DNA from: CAYSPG01 sp964432885
GTDB taxonomy: Bacteria; Bacteroidota; Bacteroidia; AKYH767-A; OLB10
DNA length: 64,000 nucleotides
Assembly (NCBI GenBank): GCA_964432885.1
Contig: CAYSPG010000001.1
Location: 496,001-560,000, forward strand
Reading direction: 5' to 3'
Numbering within the stretch: position 1 is the first letter of the stretch; the number at the start of each line of letters is the position of its first letter. The position numbers and the translations under genes are program-made. Shown piece by piece: positions 42,501 through 46,703 of this stretch. Under the pieces are notes generated by a model. The model was not told the origin of the DNA. It saw only the letters and a list, made by a program, of their open reading frames with translations, and did not search any database.

Positions 42501-44303
42501 TGTTGCTCCATTATTTATACTGTATTGCAATGCACCTGTACCACCATTTGCAATAATGGTAATGCTGCCATTATTATTTCCACACTTGGTGGCACCCGGA
42601 TTTACAGCAAGGTTAATGGCAGGAGCAGCAGTAATTGTAAAATAAGCTATGGAAGAGCACCCATTATTGTCTATAGTAGTTAAAGAATAATTACCGGGGG
42701 CAAGATTGGCAATTGCATTTACACCGTTTACATTATTTACCTGCTGAATAGTGGTACCGGCATTATTTTTCCAAATATAATCCCATGGGCCTGTGCCTTG
42801 ACCAGTTCCTGTGGCACTGCCGTTTTGACCTGAACAAATTGGATCAACCAGCGCAATAATGGGTGGCTGGCAACAAGCAAGTGTTGCAAAAAACTCGGTA
42901 ACAGGATCTCCAGGGCAGGCAAATGATGTCCATGAGCCTGACTCTCCATCACCATATGTATCAATAGAAATATTTAAACTTTGACCTTGTACACATTGTG
43001 CCGGTGGAACGGTTTGAATGCTCCAGCAAAAAGTCCAGTCGCATGCATTTAATGGATTGTTATCGCCAAAATTATTTCCGGGGTTACCATCAGCCAACCC
43101 AAACGGGCTTCCTAAATACGACTCATAAAAAAAACCGGGGCCCGTTACTAAGCCCGTAGCTGAACTGGTTACTGTTCCATTATACCATGCCCAGCTGCCT
43201 GCACCATCGCACGATGCGGCAGGTACTGGTGTTAATGTTGCCATATTCCATCCTGGGCCAAATGTTGGGGTTACAGCATGCAACCAGTTTACAGATGTCT
43301 GATTGTAATCAGAAATGGTATAGCAAAAATTTACAAGCTGGCCGGCCATATACGTTCCGTTAACAGGAGGAGGTGCCACCGTAAGACTGCTTTGAATAAC
43401 ACATCCTGCGCAGTCGTAATTATTTTGGAGTGACAATGAAAAGTCGCATTGATCATTAAGGGTTCCACCACTAACCTGTAGGTAATATGTTCCCGCTGCA
43501 AGGCCACCAAACGAAGTATTTAAAACACCACCGCCACCAATAGCACAGCCCCGGCCAATAAGATTATTACAGTTAGCCCCCGAATACAACCCCACTTGCG
43601 GAGTAGTCATACCGTTTATCTGGATATTTAAAGTAGGCCCGGTAATATTTACGCGGTACCAAACATCTGATGATGGAATGGCCATGTTACCTGCCGGCTG
43701 ACAACCTGTTAAGGCCGAATATGGATTTTCAGCTGTTGCGCAAATGTTGGTGGTATTCCAGTTAGCCCAGGCACCCACACCATTGGGGCAGGCAGCAGGA
43801 ACAGGTAATAAACCAAGGTTTTGCGCATTAGCACAATCATCATTGGCAGGTGGTGCTCCGCCAACACATGCCGGACAGGGTCCTCCGGGGCATGGAACAC
43901 ATGAGAGTGTGGCTGCCCATCCTGCTGAACGTATTGTAATATCGGAAGTAAACTGAAACGTTAGGCAACCTGTAGTAGATGTTATTTGGGCTGGAACTCC
44001 TGCCCCTGTCCATGAACCCACAACAGGAGATGCTGTATTGGGGCCATTATAGATGGTTAAAAAGTCGTAATTAAGTTCAAGATTAAAAGCCGTAAAATTT
44101 ACTCGTATACACTGACCCGGAGTGCTTGAGCAAATGGTCATCACATAGTTTTCGTTATTTTGGTAATTGGTGCCGGCACCCTGACTGTCGTAAAAATTGC
44201 CTCCGCACGTGCTGATGTTTGAGTTGCCCATGTTATAATTCTGGCTGTGGGCAGCAGAGGTAATAAGCAATATGCCAATGGCTGTTAGTAGTCGTTTAAT
44301 CAT
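24504..44303 (-). CDS. Giant SprB-repeat surface adhesin with T9SS type B sorting domain
   Basis: A 6599-residue exported protein in one open frame of 19.8 kb. Order: a signal peptide ending near AAHSQ (residue 21); a CUB-like domain (about 33-135, NYDFLTIYNG); two Cys-rich β domains to about 474; about 73 SprB-type repeats (474-6185), each with a first Cys, NGSITINANGGTG, YSINNG, and a closing QDANGC; two further Ig-like modules; two PKD domains (about 6346-6505, WDFGDN twice); and a gliding-type CHU_C sorting domain starting NAFSPNNDGRND near 6510. Flavobacterium johnsoniae SprB, the adhesin that T9SS delivers and the gliding motor moves, is similar in size (about 6500 residues) and repeat family. 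Orthology to SprB is inference, because sprC/D/F are not adjacent. It could instead be a non-motility adhesin. The gene is flanked by a 436-bp region upstream and a GNAT gene downstream. Confidence 0.93.
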   Translation of the reverse strand: MIKRLLTAIGILLITSAAHSQNYNMGNSNISTCGGNFYDSQGAGTNYQNNENYVMTICSSTPGQCIRVNFTAFNLELNYDFLTIYNGPNTASPVVGSWTGAGVPAQITSTTGCLTFQFTSDITIRSAGWAATLSCVPCPGGPCPACVGGAPPANDDCANAQNLGLLPVPAACPNGVGAWANWNTTNICATAENPYSALTGCQPAGNMAIPSSDVWYRVNITGPTLNIQINGMTTPQVGLYSGANCNNLIGRGCAIGGGGVLNTSFGGLAAGTYYLQVSGGTLNDQCDFSLSLQNNYDCAGCVIQSSLTVAPPPVNGTYMAGQLVNFCYTISDYNQTSVNWLHAVTPTFGPGWNMATLTPVPAASCDGAGSWAWYNGTVTSSATGLVTGPGFFYESYLGSPFGLADGNPGNNFGDNNPLNACDWTFCWSIQTVPPAQCVQGQSLNISIDTYGDGESGSWTSFACPGDPVTEFFATLACCQPPIIALVDPICSGQNGSATGTGQGTGPWDYIWKNNAGTTIQQVNNVNGVNAIANLAPGNYSLTTIDNNGCSSIAYFTITAAPAINLAVNPGATKCGNNNGSITIIANGGTGALQYSINNGATYQAGGVFNGLASGNYTVVVRDVNGCTVTQNVNVGASPLPAITSTPVVGVTCNGGANGTITINANSGNPPFQYSINNGVTYQAANVFAGLAAGNYNVVVQDADGCTVTAVINVPQPPVINIANVVVDATCGNANGSITVNANGGTGVLQYSNNNGVSYQAGNVFNGLVAGNYDIVVRDANGCTATLTASVSNVGAPAINSTPQVNVTCNGGNNGSITVNAAGGTGALQYSNNNGATFQAGTVFNGLAAGSYDIVVRDANGCQVTTNVVITQPPVIVINPVSVGTTCGNANGSITINAAGGTGAFQYSITGAAPYQAGNIFNGVASGNYTLAVIDANGCTSTQAINIPNTPGPAITSAPVVNVDCNGNANGSITINANGGTGAIQYSINNGVTYSANNNYTNLAPGNYTILIQDANGCTATTNVAITQPNPIVVNSNTVGTTCSQSNGSITINGAGGTGALQYSIDGGATFQAGNVFNGLAAGNYSLVVQDANGCQGNGNANIVDAPGPHVDNLAPVDVLCNGGNTGSIAVTASAGTGAVQYSINNGATYQASNVFNGLAAGNYTIQIQDANGCTATSVVNIAEPTAVVIASAPVVNLVCNGVNTGSITINANGGTGVIQYSINNGATYQAANTFNNLAPGAYTVVVQDANGCTATTPVNITQPTPVVINSTPTVNVDCNGANNGSITINANGGTGVIQYSINNGATYQAGNTFNNLSPGAYTVVVQDANGCTATTPVNITQPTPVVINSTPTVNVDCNGANNGSITINANGGTGVIQYSIDNGATYQAANTFNNLAPGAYTIVVQDANGCTATTPVNITQPTPVVINSTPTVNVDCNGANNGSITINANGGTGVIQYSIDNGATYQAANTFNNLAPGAYTIVVQDANGCTATTPVNITQPTPVVINSTPSVNIDCNGANNGSITINANGGTGVIQYSIDNGATYQAANTFNNLAPGAYTVVVQDANGCTATTPVNITQPTPVVINSTPSVNVDCNGANNGSITVNANGGTGVIQYSINNGATYQAANTFNNLAPGAYTVVVQDANGCTATTVVNITQPTLVVIASAPSVNVDCNGANNGSITVNANGGTGVIQYSNDNGATYQAANTFNNLAPGAYTIVVQDANGCTATTVVNITQPTPVVINSTPSVNVDCNGANNGSITVNANGGTGVIQYSIDNGATYQATNTFNNLAPGAYTIVVQDANGCTATTPVNITQPTPVVINSTPSVNIDCNGANNGSITINANGGTGVIQYSINNGATYQAANTFNNLAPGAYTVVVQDANGCTATTVVNITQPTLVVIASTPSVNVDCNGANNGSITVNANGGTGVIQYSIDNGATYQAGNTFNNLAPGAYTIVVQDANGCTATTPVNITQPTPVVINSTPTLNVDCNGANNGSITINANGGTGVIQYSIDNGATYQAGNTFNNLAPGAFTIVVQDANGCTATTPVNITQPTPVVINSTPTVNVDCNGANNGSITINANGGTGVIQYSINNGATYQAGNTFNNLAPGAYAIVVQDANGCTATTPVNITQPTPVVINSTPSVNVDCNGANNGSITINANGGTGVIQYSINNGATYQAGNVFNNLAPGAYTVVVQDANGCTATTPVNITQPTPVVINSTPTVNVDCNGANNGSITVNANGGTGVIQYSIDNGATYQVANTFNNLAPGAYTIVVQDANGCTATTPVNITQPTPVVINSTPSVNVDCNGANNGSITINANGGTGVIQYSINNGATYQAGNTFNNLAPGAYTVVVQDANGCTATTPVNITQPTPVVINSTPSVNVDCNGANNGSITVNANGGTGVIQYSIDNGATYQAANTFNNLAPGAYTVVVQDANGCTATTPVNITQPTPVAFNTVVVPAACGQSNGSITVNGNGGTGALQFSIDNGTTYQAGGVFNGLPSGAYTVVVQDANGCTATGNANINNLAAPSINSNPSVNVSCNGGNNGSITINGAGGTGVLQFSIDGGTTFQAANVFNNLPAGNYALVVQDANGCQATANVVITEPTPVVINSNPAVNVSCNGGNNGSITINANGGTGALQYSINNGTTYQASNQFANLTVGNYQIVVQDANGCTTTSNVNVTQPTPVVINSTPAVNVSCNAGTNGSITINANGGTGAIQYSIDNGATYQAGNVFNNLTAGAYTIVVQDANGCTATTPVNITQPTPIVFNTVVAPAACGQSNGSITVNANGGTGVLQYSSNNGTTYQASNIFNNLLAGNYTMVVQDANGCTATNVANVNNQAAPAISAVPVVNVSCNGGTNGNITITANGGTGALQYSINNGTTYQAGNIFNNLTAGNYTVVVQDANGCTATQVAAVTEPTALALVTNPVASTCSSANGTITINANGGTGIIQYSINNGVTYQASSTFNNLAAGNYTITIQDANGCTATAPAVIVDQPSPTIASNPSTNSTCNGSDNGTITINANGGTGALQYSIDNGATYQASNQFANLSVGNYQIVVQDANGCTVTSNVQITEPAAIVVNTNQVASTCGNSDGSLTVNAVGGTGALQYSNNNGATYQASNVFNNLLAGNYTVVVQDANGCTGTVAAIVPNQAAPAIAAVNVVDINCFGANNGTITVNANGGTGALQYSINNGVTYQATNNFTTLAPGNYQIVVQDANGCTATSNAVVVQPTQIVANANLVGTTCSQSNGSITIVANGGTGALQYSNNNGATYQASNIFNGVGAGAYTIVVQDANGCTITLPANVIDAPSPAILNNPVVDVSCNGANDGTITINVNGGTGAIQYSINNGVSYQASNQFANLAVGNYQIIVQDANGCTATSAAVVTQPLPINANAATANANCNQNDGSLTVNANGGSGVLQYSIDNGASYQASNTFGFLAAGNYTIIVQDANGCTTTVNTTVNSNAAPVISGVVPVDITCNGSANGTITINANGGSGALQYSINNGLTYQAANNFSILGPGFYSIVVQDVNGCTVTSNANIVNPPAIVTNVVLVGTTCSQTNGSITVNAVGGSGALQYSNNNGTTYQASNQFANVAAGNYQIVVQDANGCTATLPANVIDAPAPTIVNVPVADVTCNAAANGTITINANGGTGVLQYSIDGGATNQASNIFSNLAPGNFNIVVTDANGCTVTSAAQITQPNAIVVNANTTNANCNQNDGSITVNANGGSGALQYSIDNGVSYQGSATFGFLAAGNYTIIVQDVNGCTGTFATIINSNAAPAISGVVPVDITCNGSANGTITINANGGSGALQYSINNGLTYQAANNFTNLGPGFYSIVVQDVNGCTVTSNANIVNPPAIVPNVVLVGTTCSQTNGSIAVNAVGGTGVLQYSNNNGATYQASNQFANIPAGNYQIVVQDANGCTATLPANIVDAPAPTIVNVPVVDVTCNAAANGTITINANGGTGALQYSIDGGATNQASNIFSNLAPGNFNIVVTDANGCTVTSAAQITQPNAIVVNANTTNANCNQNDGSITVNANGGSGALQYSIDGGASYQGSTIFSFLASGNYTVTVQDANGCTATFATVINSNAAPSISAVAPVDITCNGANNGTITVTAAGGTGALQYSINNGLTYQASNIFNTLAPGAYAIVVQDANGCTVTSNANIVEPAVLVLNPAATPSTCGNPNGTINIVANGGTLPYQYSNNNGATFQAAGAFNNLASGNFQLVIQDANGCSANATINVASQPSPIISNVALVDLSCNGSGDGNISIAITGGTGAITYSINNGATSQASNVFPNLNAGAYIILVTDANGCTTTQNAALVQPSAIALNAVPTDATCNTANGSLTLNANGGSGTLQYSVDGGVSYQSGNVFNNLLAGNYTVVVQDANGCTTTLNTIVANTAVPVIATIPLTNANCNGSTNGSIVINIAGGVGAITYSINGGITTQPSNTFNNLPAGVYNIIVTDANGCTTDSTVTITEPSAINVNANTVDASCGNADGSLTINANGGAGALQYSINGGVTYSGITNYNLLAAGNYNIVVLDANGCTATYTASISNTNAPNIANVVQADVTCFGLNNGTITITANGGTGALQYSINNGVTYQASPNFTNLPAGNYSISVLDAAGCLATSNVAIVEPPQLLLNGVPADASCGNANGIMVVNAIGGTGVLTYSNNNGATYQPSNTFNNLAAGNYTLVVQDANGCTATANSVVANQAGPAIALVTPTDVLCNGDNNGSIVITANGGTGVIQYSIDNGATYQAGNIFNNLQIGNYSIIIQDANGCTSTSNAVISQPAALVLNSVPAGAVCSQANGSVVLNAVGGTGVLQYSIDNGITYVVSNTFNNLLSGNYTLIVQDANGCTSTANAIVTDAPPPVISNAAPTDVTCFGLGNGSSLITANGGTGVLQYSINNGTTFQASNNFANLIPGNYSVIVQDVNGCEDTVTFAIVQPSQINYIITPTPSACGNANGVIDITNVTGGTGTYQYSNDGGLTWQATSTFNNVAAGNYTVVVKDVNGCSISNPVNVNNLAGPTISAINTTDALCNGDANGTLTVNITGGAGPFQYSINNGATYQGGNIFNGLSQGNYSIIVQDANGCTVTQPAAINQPDPLVVNSIPVGSTCSYANGTLTLNGVGGTGVYQYSIDNGISFVAGNVFNNILAGNYNVVIQDANGCSTTAIAAVTDAPAPVIANALPTDVTCFGLTNGQVAITANGGTGTLQYNINGGAFQSLNQFANLAVGNYQVIVQDANGCADTIALAIAQPTQINYTVNPNASTCGNANGVIDITNVTGGTGVYQYSNDGGLTWQATPTFNNVAAGNYTVVVQDVNGCSISNPVNVNNLAGPTISAINTTDALCNGDANGTLTVNITGGAGPFQYSINNGATYQGGNIFNGLSQGNYSIIVQDANGCTVTQPAAINQPDPLVVNSIPVGSTCSYANGTLTLNGVGGTGVYQYSIDNGISFVAGNVFNNILAGNYNVVIQDANGCSTTAIAAVTDAPAPVIANALPTDVTCFGLTNGQVAITANGGTGTLQYNINGGAFQSLNQFANLAVGNYQVIVQDANGCADTIALAIAQPTQINYTVNPNASTCGNANGVIDITNVTGGTGVYLYSNDGGLTWQATSTFNNVAAGNYTVVVQDVNGCTISNPVNVLNLNGPIFSAPVNTNVLCNGGNNGSITVNITGGSGPFTFSNNNGTTFQSGNLFQNLAANTYNIIVVDDNGCQIDTTIDITQPAALVMNLASATATCGAANGNISINANGGAGTYQYSINGGATYQPVNTFSNVAQGNYGVVVIDANGCTVSQPVSIIAAPAPDLTLNTSTDATCFGLSNGTASVNVTGGTAPLQYSINSGTTFQSTPNFTSLLAGNYYIVVSDSNGCLDSVAVAITQPQAIVANATPVSTLCNGDANGSASVIAGGGTAPYTYLWSSGGITNDTISNVIAGTYTVTITDDNGCTLATSAIVTEPAALASVPQFTNVSCNAGSNGAASVQMSGGTAPYVYAWSPSGGSNPTANNLSVGNYTVLVTDNNGCTFTQPFTITQPTAIAVNPVMVPVSCNGGNNGSITVTANGGVGGYSYQWSVAGSTNVASNLAAGTYTVTVTDANGCSFVQSNAVTQPTAIVLTPAAVNILCNGQTNGSVSVAPTGGTPPYTFLWTGGATTTSVNNLAQGTYTVTVTDNNGCTQLSQSVITEPTAIALSVSANPLICIGQQGTLTASANGGVPPYVYKWNTGYVGVTLAVSPTITTPYNVYVTDANGCNSPAQYAAVNVNPPLATIVSAPDTICEGESVSLSATPSGGNGGPYSYTWSGVPATSNAITVSPTVTTTYTVTITDGCTVLPASAQTTVKVNPVPVVDFVPLPAEGCVPLIVHFENNTQYGANYIWDFGDNTKDSTDTPSHTYTQTGSYTVTLCAVSSEGCKGQLVMPDAVNVYEHPIAHFEASPWRTTILNPNIQFKDLSTGASHWNWDFGDNRGTSEKQHPSYMYADTGTYTIMLVIGNEYQCVDTTYGEVVINGAFTLYIPNAFSPNNDGRNDEFSCYGIGYTNLEMMIFDRWGNMVYTHSGMNPHWNGVNSNNGVKCQEGVYVYRLYAKSMFGEKLEYKGTVTLIK
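27559..29222 (-). repeat. 728-bp perfect duplication inside a 936-bp four-unit super-repeat
   Basis: Positions 27559-28286 and 28495-29222 show no difference in a base-by-base reading. They are offset by 936 bp, which is 312 codons or exactly four repeat units (short-long twice). The flanks diverge at once on both sides (A/G at 27558/28494, G/T at 28287/29223). This is a recent in-frame duplication or gene conversion. Confidence 0.93.
32041..33912 (-). repeat. Older four-unit super-repeat, 936-bp period
   Basis: Segments beginning near 32041 and 32977 align unit for unit at a 936-bp offset, and similarity continues into the stretch beginning near 33913. For example, 32281 and 33217 start nearly the same 90-bp run. 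Unlike the 27.6-29.2 kb copy, they differ at many positions, so this duplication is older. Confidence 0.8.
36945..40737 (-). repeat. Homogeneous block of 16 long units (237 bp each)
   Basis: Sixteen consecutive 79-codon units of the long class only, about 3.8 kb, differing mainly at a few residues (TPTVNVDC/TPSVNVDC/NIDC, SINNG/SIDNG, AANTF/AGNTF). Three copies starting at 39664, 39901 and 40138 share long identical runs. Another stretch matches at a 948-bp offset (near 38820 and 39768), again four units. Confidence 0.92.
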
Positions 44304-44739
44304 ACGGCATTAATTTTTAGGTTAATAAAAAAAATATGGTGGTTTATTTTTTGCAGTTTGTCACTGTCCTGCAAACAGCATAAAAAGGATAATACAACAC
44401 ACACTACTGTTGTCAAAAAAACAAAAGAAAAAATGTTGGCGTAAAATTCTGCCATTCTGCTCGCACTTTTAGGTTAGTAATAAGTTGCTTGGCGATGCTT
44501 AGCGGCTATTTCTTTATCTTAACGGTCGTAGGCTGTTTAGCTGTTGGGTTTATTCAGGGGTAAATGTATTATTTTTTCATTATAAAAAATAGTTTTTGGG
44601 CGAACGCAAAATATTTTTTTTAACAATGTCCGGTTCAGTACTTACGATCTACTGAGGGTAGCCCCTTCTTTTGATTTAAAATACCCATAGTAGTTTCACA
44701 GAAAATGCAATTTGATGTTTTTTATTTTTCTTTGTTGTG
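44304..44739. other. Intergenic region between the giant adhesin gene and cdaA
   Basis: 436 bp between divergently transcribed genes. It must hold both promoters, but I found no TAnnTTTG match on either strand. A short CTAC-TGAGG-GTAG inverted repeat lies near 44650, and A/T runs are frequent. A 22-codon frame at 44495-44563 encodes a hydrophobic peptide and is not called. No tRNA or riboswitch pattern was recognised. Confidence 0.5.
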
Positions 44740-45537
44740 ATGGAAATTTTCAATATTGGATTTTTAAGTGTCAGAATACTTGACGTAATTGACATCCTGA
44801 TAGTGGCATGGCTCCTTTATAAACTTTACAGACTGCTAAAGGGCGGTGTAGCTATGAATATTTTGGTTGGAATAATTACCGTTTATTTTTTATGGTGGCT
44901 ATTCGTAAAGGTTCTCGATATGCAACTGCTTGGAGCTATGCTTGGTCAGTTTATTGGTGTTGGTGTGCTGGCTCTCATAATTGTTTTTCAACAGGAGTTA
45001 CGCAGGTTTTTAATTTTTTTAGGAACAAATTCTGTTTTTAGTAAAGCATCTCTGTCTAAACAGTTTTTTAACTGGAAACTAGATATTAGCCAACCGCTTG
45101 CCTTAAATGTAAATGCACTGGTGAAAGCATGTAATAGCATGTCAAAAACTAAAACAGGCGCCCTGATAGTTGTTACCCGAAAAACCGACCTAAAACTATT
45201 TGAAGCAACCGGAGATGCGATGGATGCCGATATAAGCAAACGGTTACTTGAAAGCGTTTTTTTTAAAAACAGCCCTTTGCATGATGGAGCAGTAATTGTA
45301 CAAGGAAATAAAATAAAAGCCGCACGTTGTATACTACCCGTTACCGAAAACCTTGATATTCCAGCCCATTATGGCATGCGCCACAGGGCAGCCCTTGGCA
45401 TTTCTGAGCAAACTGATGCCCTTGCCATTGTGGTTTCCGAAGAAAACGGGTCAATGGCATTAGCTTCAAACGGGGCTTTATATCCAAATTTATCCCCAGA
45501 TGACCTTGAGAGAAAATTAAAAGTTGAATTATCATAA
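44740..45537 (+). CDS. cdaA: Diadenylate cyclase CdaA
   Basis: A 265-residue membrane enzyme that joins two ATP into cyclic di-AMP, a messenger for cell-wall and potassium homeostasis. Three membrane helices occupy about residues 17-95 (DILIVAWLLYKLY, ILVGIITVYFLWWLF, FIGVGVLALIIVF). The catalytic DAC domain follows with DGA at 182-184 and RHR at 214-216, the two signature motifs. Length matches CdaA. A GTG immediately before the ATG at 44740 could also start translation one codon earlier. No regulator gene like cdaR or glmM lies next to it. A DUF167 gene follows 45 bp downstream. Confidence 0.95.
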   Translation: MEIFNIGFLSVRILDVIDILIVAWLLYKLYRLLKGGVAMNILVGIITVYFLWWLFVKVLDMQLLGAMLGQFIGVGVLALIIVFQQELRRFLIFLGTNSVFSKASLSKQFFNWKLDISQPLALNVNALVKACNSMSKTKTGALIVVTRKTDLKLFEATGDAMDADISKRLLESVFFKNSPLHDGAVIVQGNKIKAARCILPVTENLDIPAHYGMRHRAALGISEQTDALAIVVSEENGSMALASNGALYPNLSPDDLERKLKVELS

Positions 45538-45582
45538 TTACTTTTTTTACTTTGCACTTCCTAATCCTTAAAGCAAACAATT

Positions 45583-45861
45583 GTGTTACTAAACATCAAA
45601 ACTAAACCCAACTCGGTCAAAAACGAAATTGGCTTTGACGGCAACGGAAAAATTGTGGTGCGTATAACGGCAGTGCCTGTTGATGGCAAAGCGAACAAAC
45701 ATCTTGAAAAATACATTGCCTCTGTTTTTGATTTACCGGCATCGCGCGTAAAAATTATTAAAGGCTTTGCTAACCCAAACAAGGTTATCGAAGTTCAGTC
45801 TGACGAGTCAATCATCACCATGATATTGAATAAAATTAAGGAGAAGTCTGCCTCTTTGTAA
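45583..45861 (+). CDS. DUF167 (YggU-like) protein
   Basis: A 92-residue protein of the conserved DUF167 family, whose biochemical role is not established. The family pattern is clear: KTKPNSVKNEI at the start, then VVRITAVPVDGKANKHLEKYIA, and the closing KIIKGFANPNKVIEV. The start is GTG at 45583, and no ATG is available. The 3' end overlaps the convergent membrane-protein gene by 26 bp. Confidence 0.88.
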   Translation: MLLNIKTKPNSVKNEIGFDGNGKIVVRITAVPVDGKANKHLEKYIASVFDLPASRVKIIKGFANPNKVIEVQSDESIITMILNKIKEKSASL

Positions 45862-46084
45862 GCGTTTTATATAAGGCCATTAAGGCCACCAGCCCCCACA
45901 CACCCTCAAGTACAACAAAGGGTATTGCTGTAATAAGGTACGACCCATAACAGCTCATCCCGGCACCAACCAGGTTAAGTAAATGATAAAAAGCCGATTC
46001 GGTTGACGTTTTTTTTATAGTGAGCAAAAAATAGGCTAGTAAAACCAGGGATACTCCGAATGAGTTTATGATATTCTCAATCAT
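45836..46084 (-). CDS. Small membrane protein, CBU_0592-like
   Basis: An 82-residue inner-membrane protein with three hydrophobic stretches: FGVSLVLLAYFLLTI, LLNLVGAGMSCYGSYLI, and FVVLEGVWGLVALMALY. The pattern LLAYFLLT...HLLNLVGA...VWGLVAL matches a widespread family named after CBU_0592, whose function is unknown. It converges on the DUF167 gene, and their coding ends overlap by 26 bp. Confidence 0.78.
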   Translation of the reverse strand: MIENIINSFGVSLVLLAYFLLTIKKTSTESAFYHLLNLVGAGMSCYGSYLITAIPFVVLEGVWGLVALMALYKTLTKRQTSP

Positions 46085-46233
46085 TTTATATAAGTATGGA
46101 TTAATTTATAATAAAAATAAAAATTGTGGCTTCATGTTTTTTTCCTTTTAATGACATTGTTTTTCACATTTGATTCACCTGACTTATTAAACCTTTGTGC
46201 TGTAGATTAATCATATTTATAAAATATATTCAG

Positions 46234-46554
46234 ATGAAAAAAATAGTAGTAATTGTGGTAAGTTTTTTTTGGGTATCGAATGCATATACACAAACCGAAA
46301 GTAAAACAATAAAGCAAACACAGCATGTTCAAGAAAAAAGAATAAACCAGGGTGTAAAATCAGGACAGATTACAGCACGCGAGTCTGCAAAACTTAATGC
46401 CGAACAAGCCGAAATTAAAAAGCAAAAAAGAAAAGCAAAAAAAGACGGTGTGGTAACACCTCACGAAAAATCAAAAATAAAACGCAAGCAGCACAAAGCG
46501 TCAAAAAATATTCATAAGCAAAAGAACGATGCACAGCATTACATAACAAGATAG
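46234..46554 (+). CDS. Small exported lysine-rich protein
   Basis: A 106-residue protein from the ATG at 46234; the longer frame from 46195 starts with residues that do not fit a signal peptide. A signal peptide (MKKIVVIVVSFFWVSNAYTQ) is followed by a very basic helical body. The body contains RINQGVKSGQITARESAKLNAEQAEI and a related second half (KKDGVVTPHEKSKIKRKQHKAS). Two helix-loop-helix modules of the form GxhTxxExxKh are therefore visible. Such proteins are common in environmental bacteria and lack a known role; a periplasmic location is inferred. A strong hairpin terminator follows 27 bp after the stop. Confidence 0.75.
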   Translation: MKKIVVIVVSFFWVSNAYTQTESKTIKQTQHVQEKRINQGVKSGQITARESAKLNAEQAEIKKQKRKAKKDGVVTPHEKSKIKRKQHKASKNIHKQKNDAQHYITR

Positions 46555-46580
46555 TTTTTCAGGTTAGTTTTAGGTTAGGT

Positions 46581-46614
46581 AAAAGGGCCGCCACAAATGT
46601 GAGCGGCTCTTTTA
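46581..46614 (+). terminator. Strong hairpin terminator, probably bidirectional
   Basis: An 11-bp stem (46581-46591 with 46604-46614, one G-U pair), an inner CACA/TGTG pair and a T-rich tail. The A-run on its 5' side gives a T-run on the other strand, so it could also stop transcripts of the convergent glycosyltransferase gene ending at 46704. Confidence 0.9.
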
Positions 46615-46703
46615 TTTTACGTATTTAAAATATCAAAAAATCATACATATATACACCCATGCTGCAAGGAACAAAAACTTGTAAAAAAAAGTTTGAGCTA
46701 CTA

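Larger units (their letters stand above)
25745..42885 (-). repeat. SprB repeat array, about 73 units of 77-79 codons
   Basis: About 73 tandem units were counted by eye from successive C...NGS and QDANGC motifs. A short unit (CxxxNG, 77 residues, 231 bp) and a long unit (CxxxxNG, 79 residues, 237 bp) alternate over most of the array. A short-long pair is therefore 156 residues. The last four SprB-like units at the C-terminal end (low coordinates) are all long and more divergent. Confidence 0.9.

Noticed and set aside
26091..43956. Many plus-strand and other-frame ORFs (60-107 codons) within the giant gene
   Set aside because: They recur with the repeat period and are Cys/Ile/Val-rich or Pro-rich mirror frames of the SprB units. 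None has its own start context.
24504..44303. CRISPR-like or satellite repeat array
   Set aside because: The repeats are 231-237 bp, without spacers, and lie in frame in a single protein. They are coding SprB units.
44495..44563. 22-codon hydrophobic frame between the giant gene and cdaA
   Set aside because: Too short, no promoter box, no terminator; could arise by chance in AT-rich DNA.
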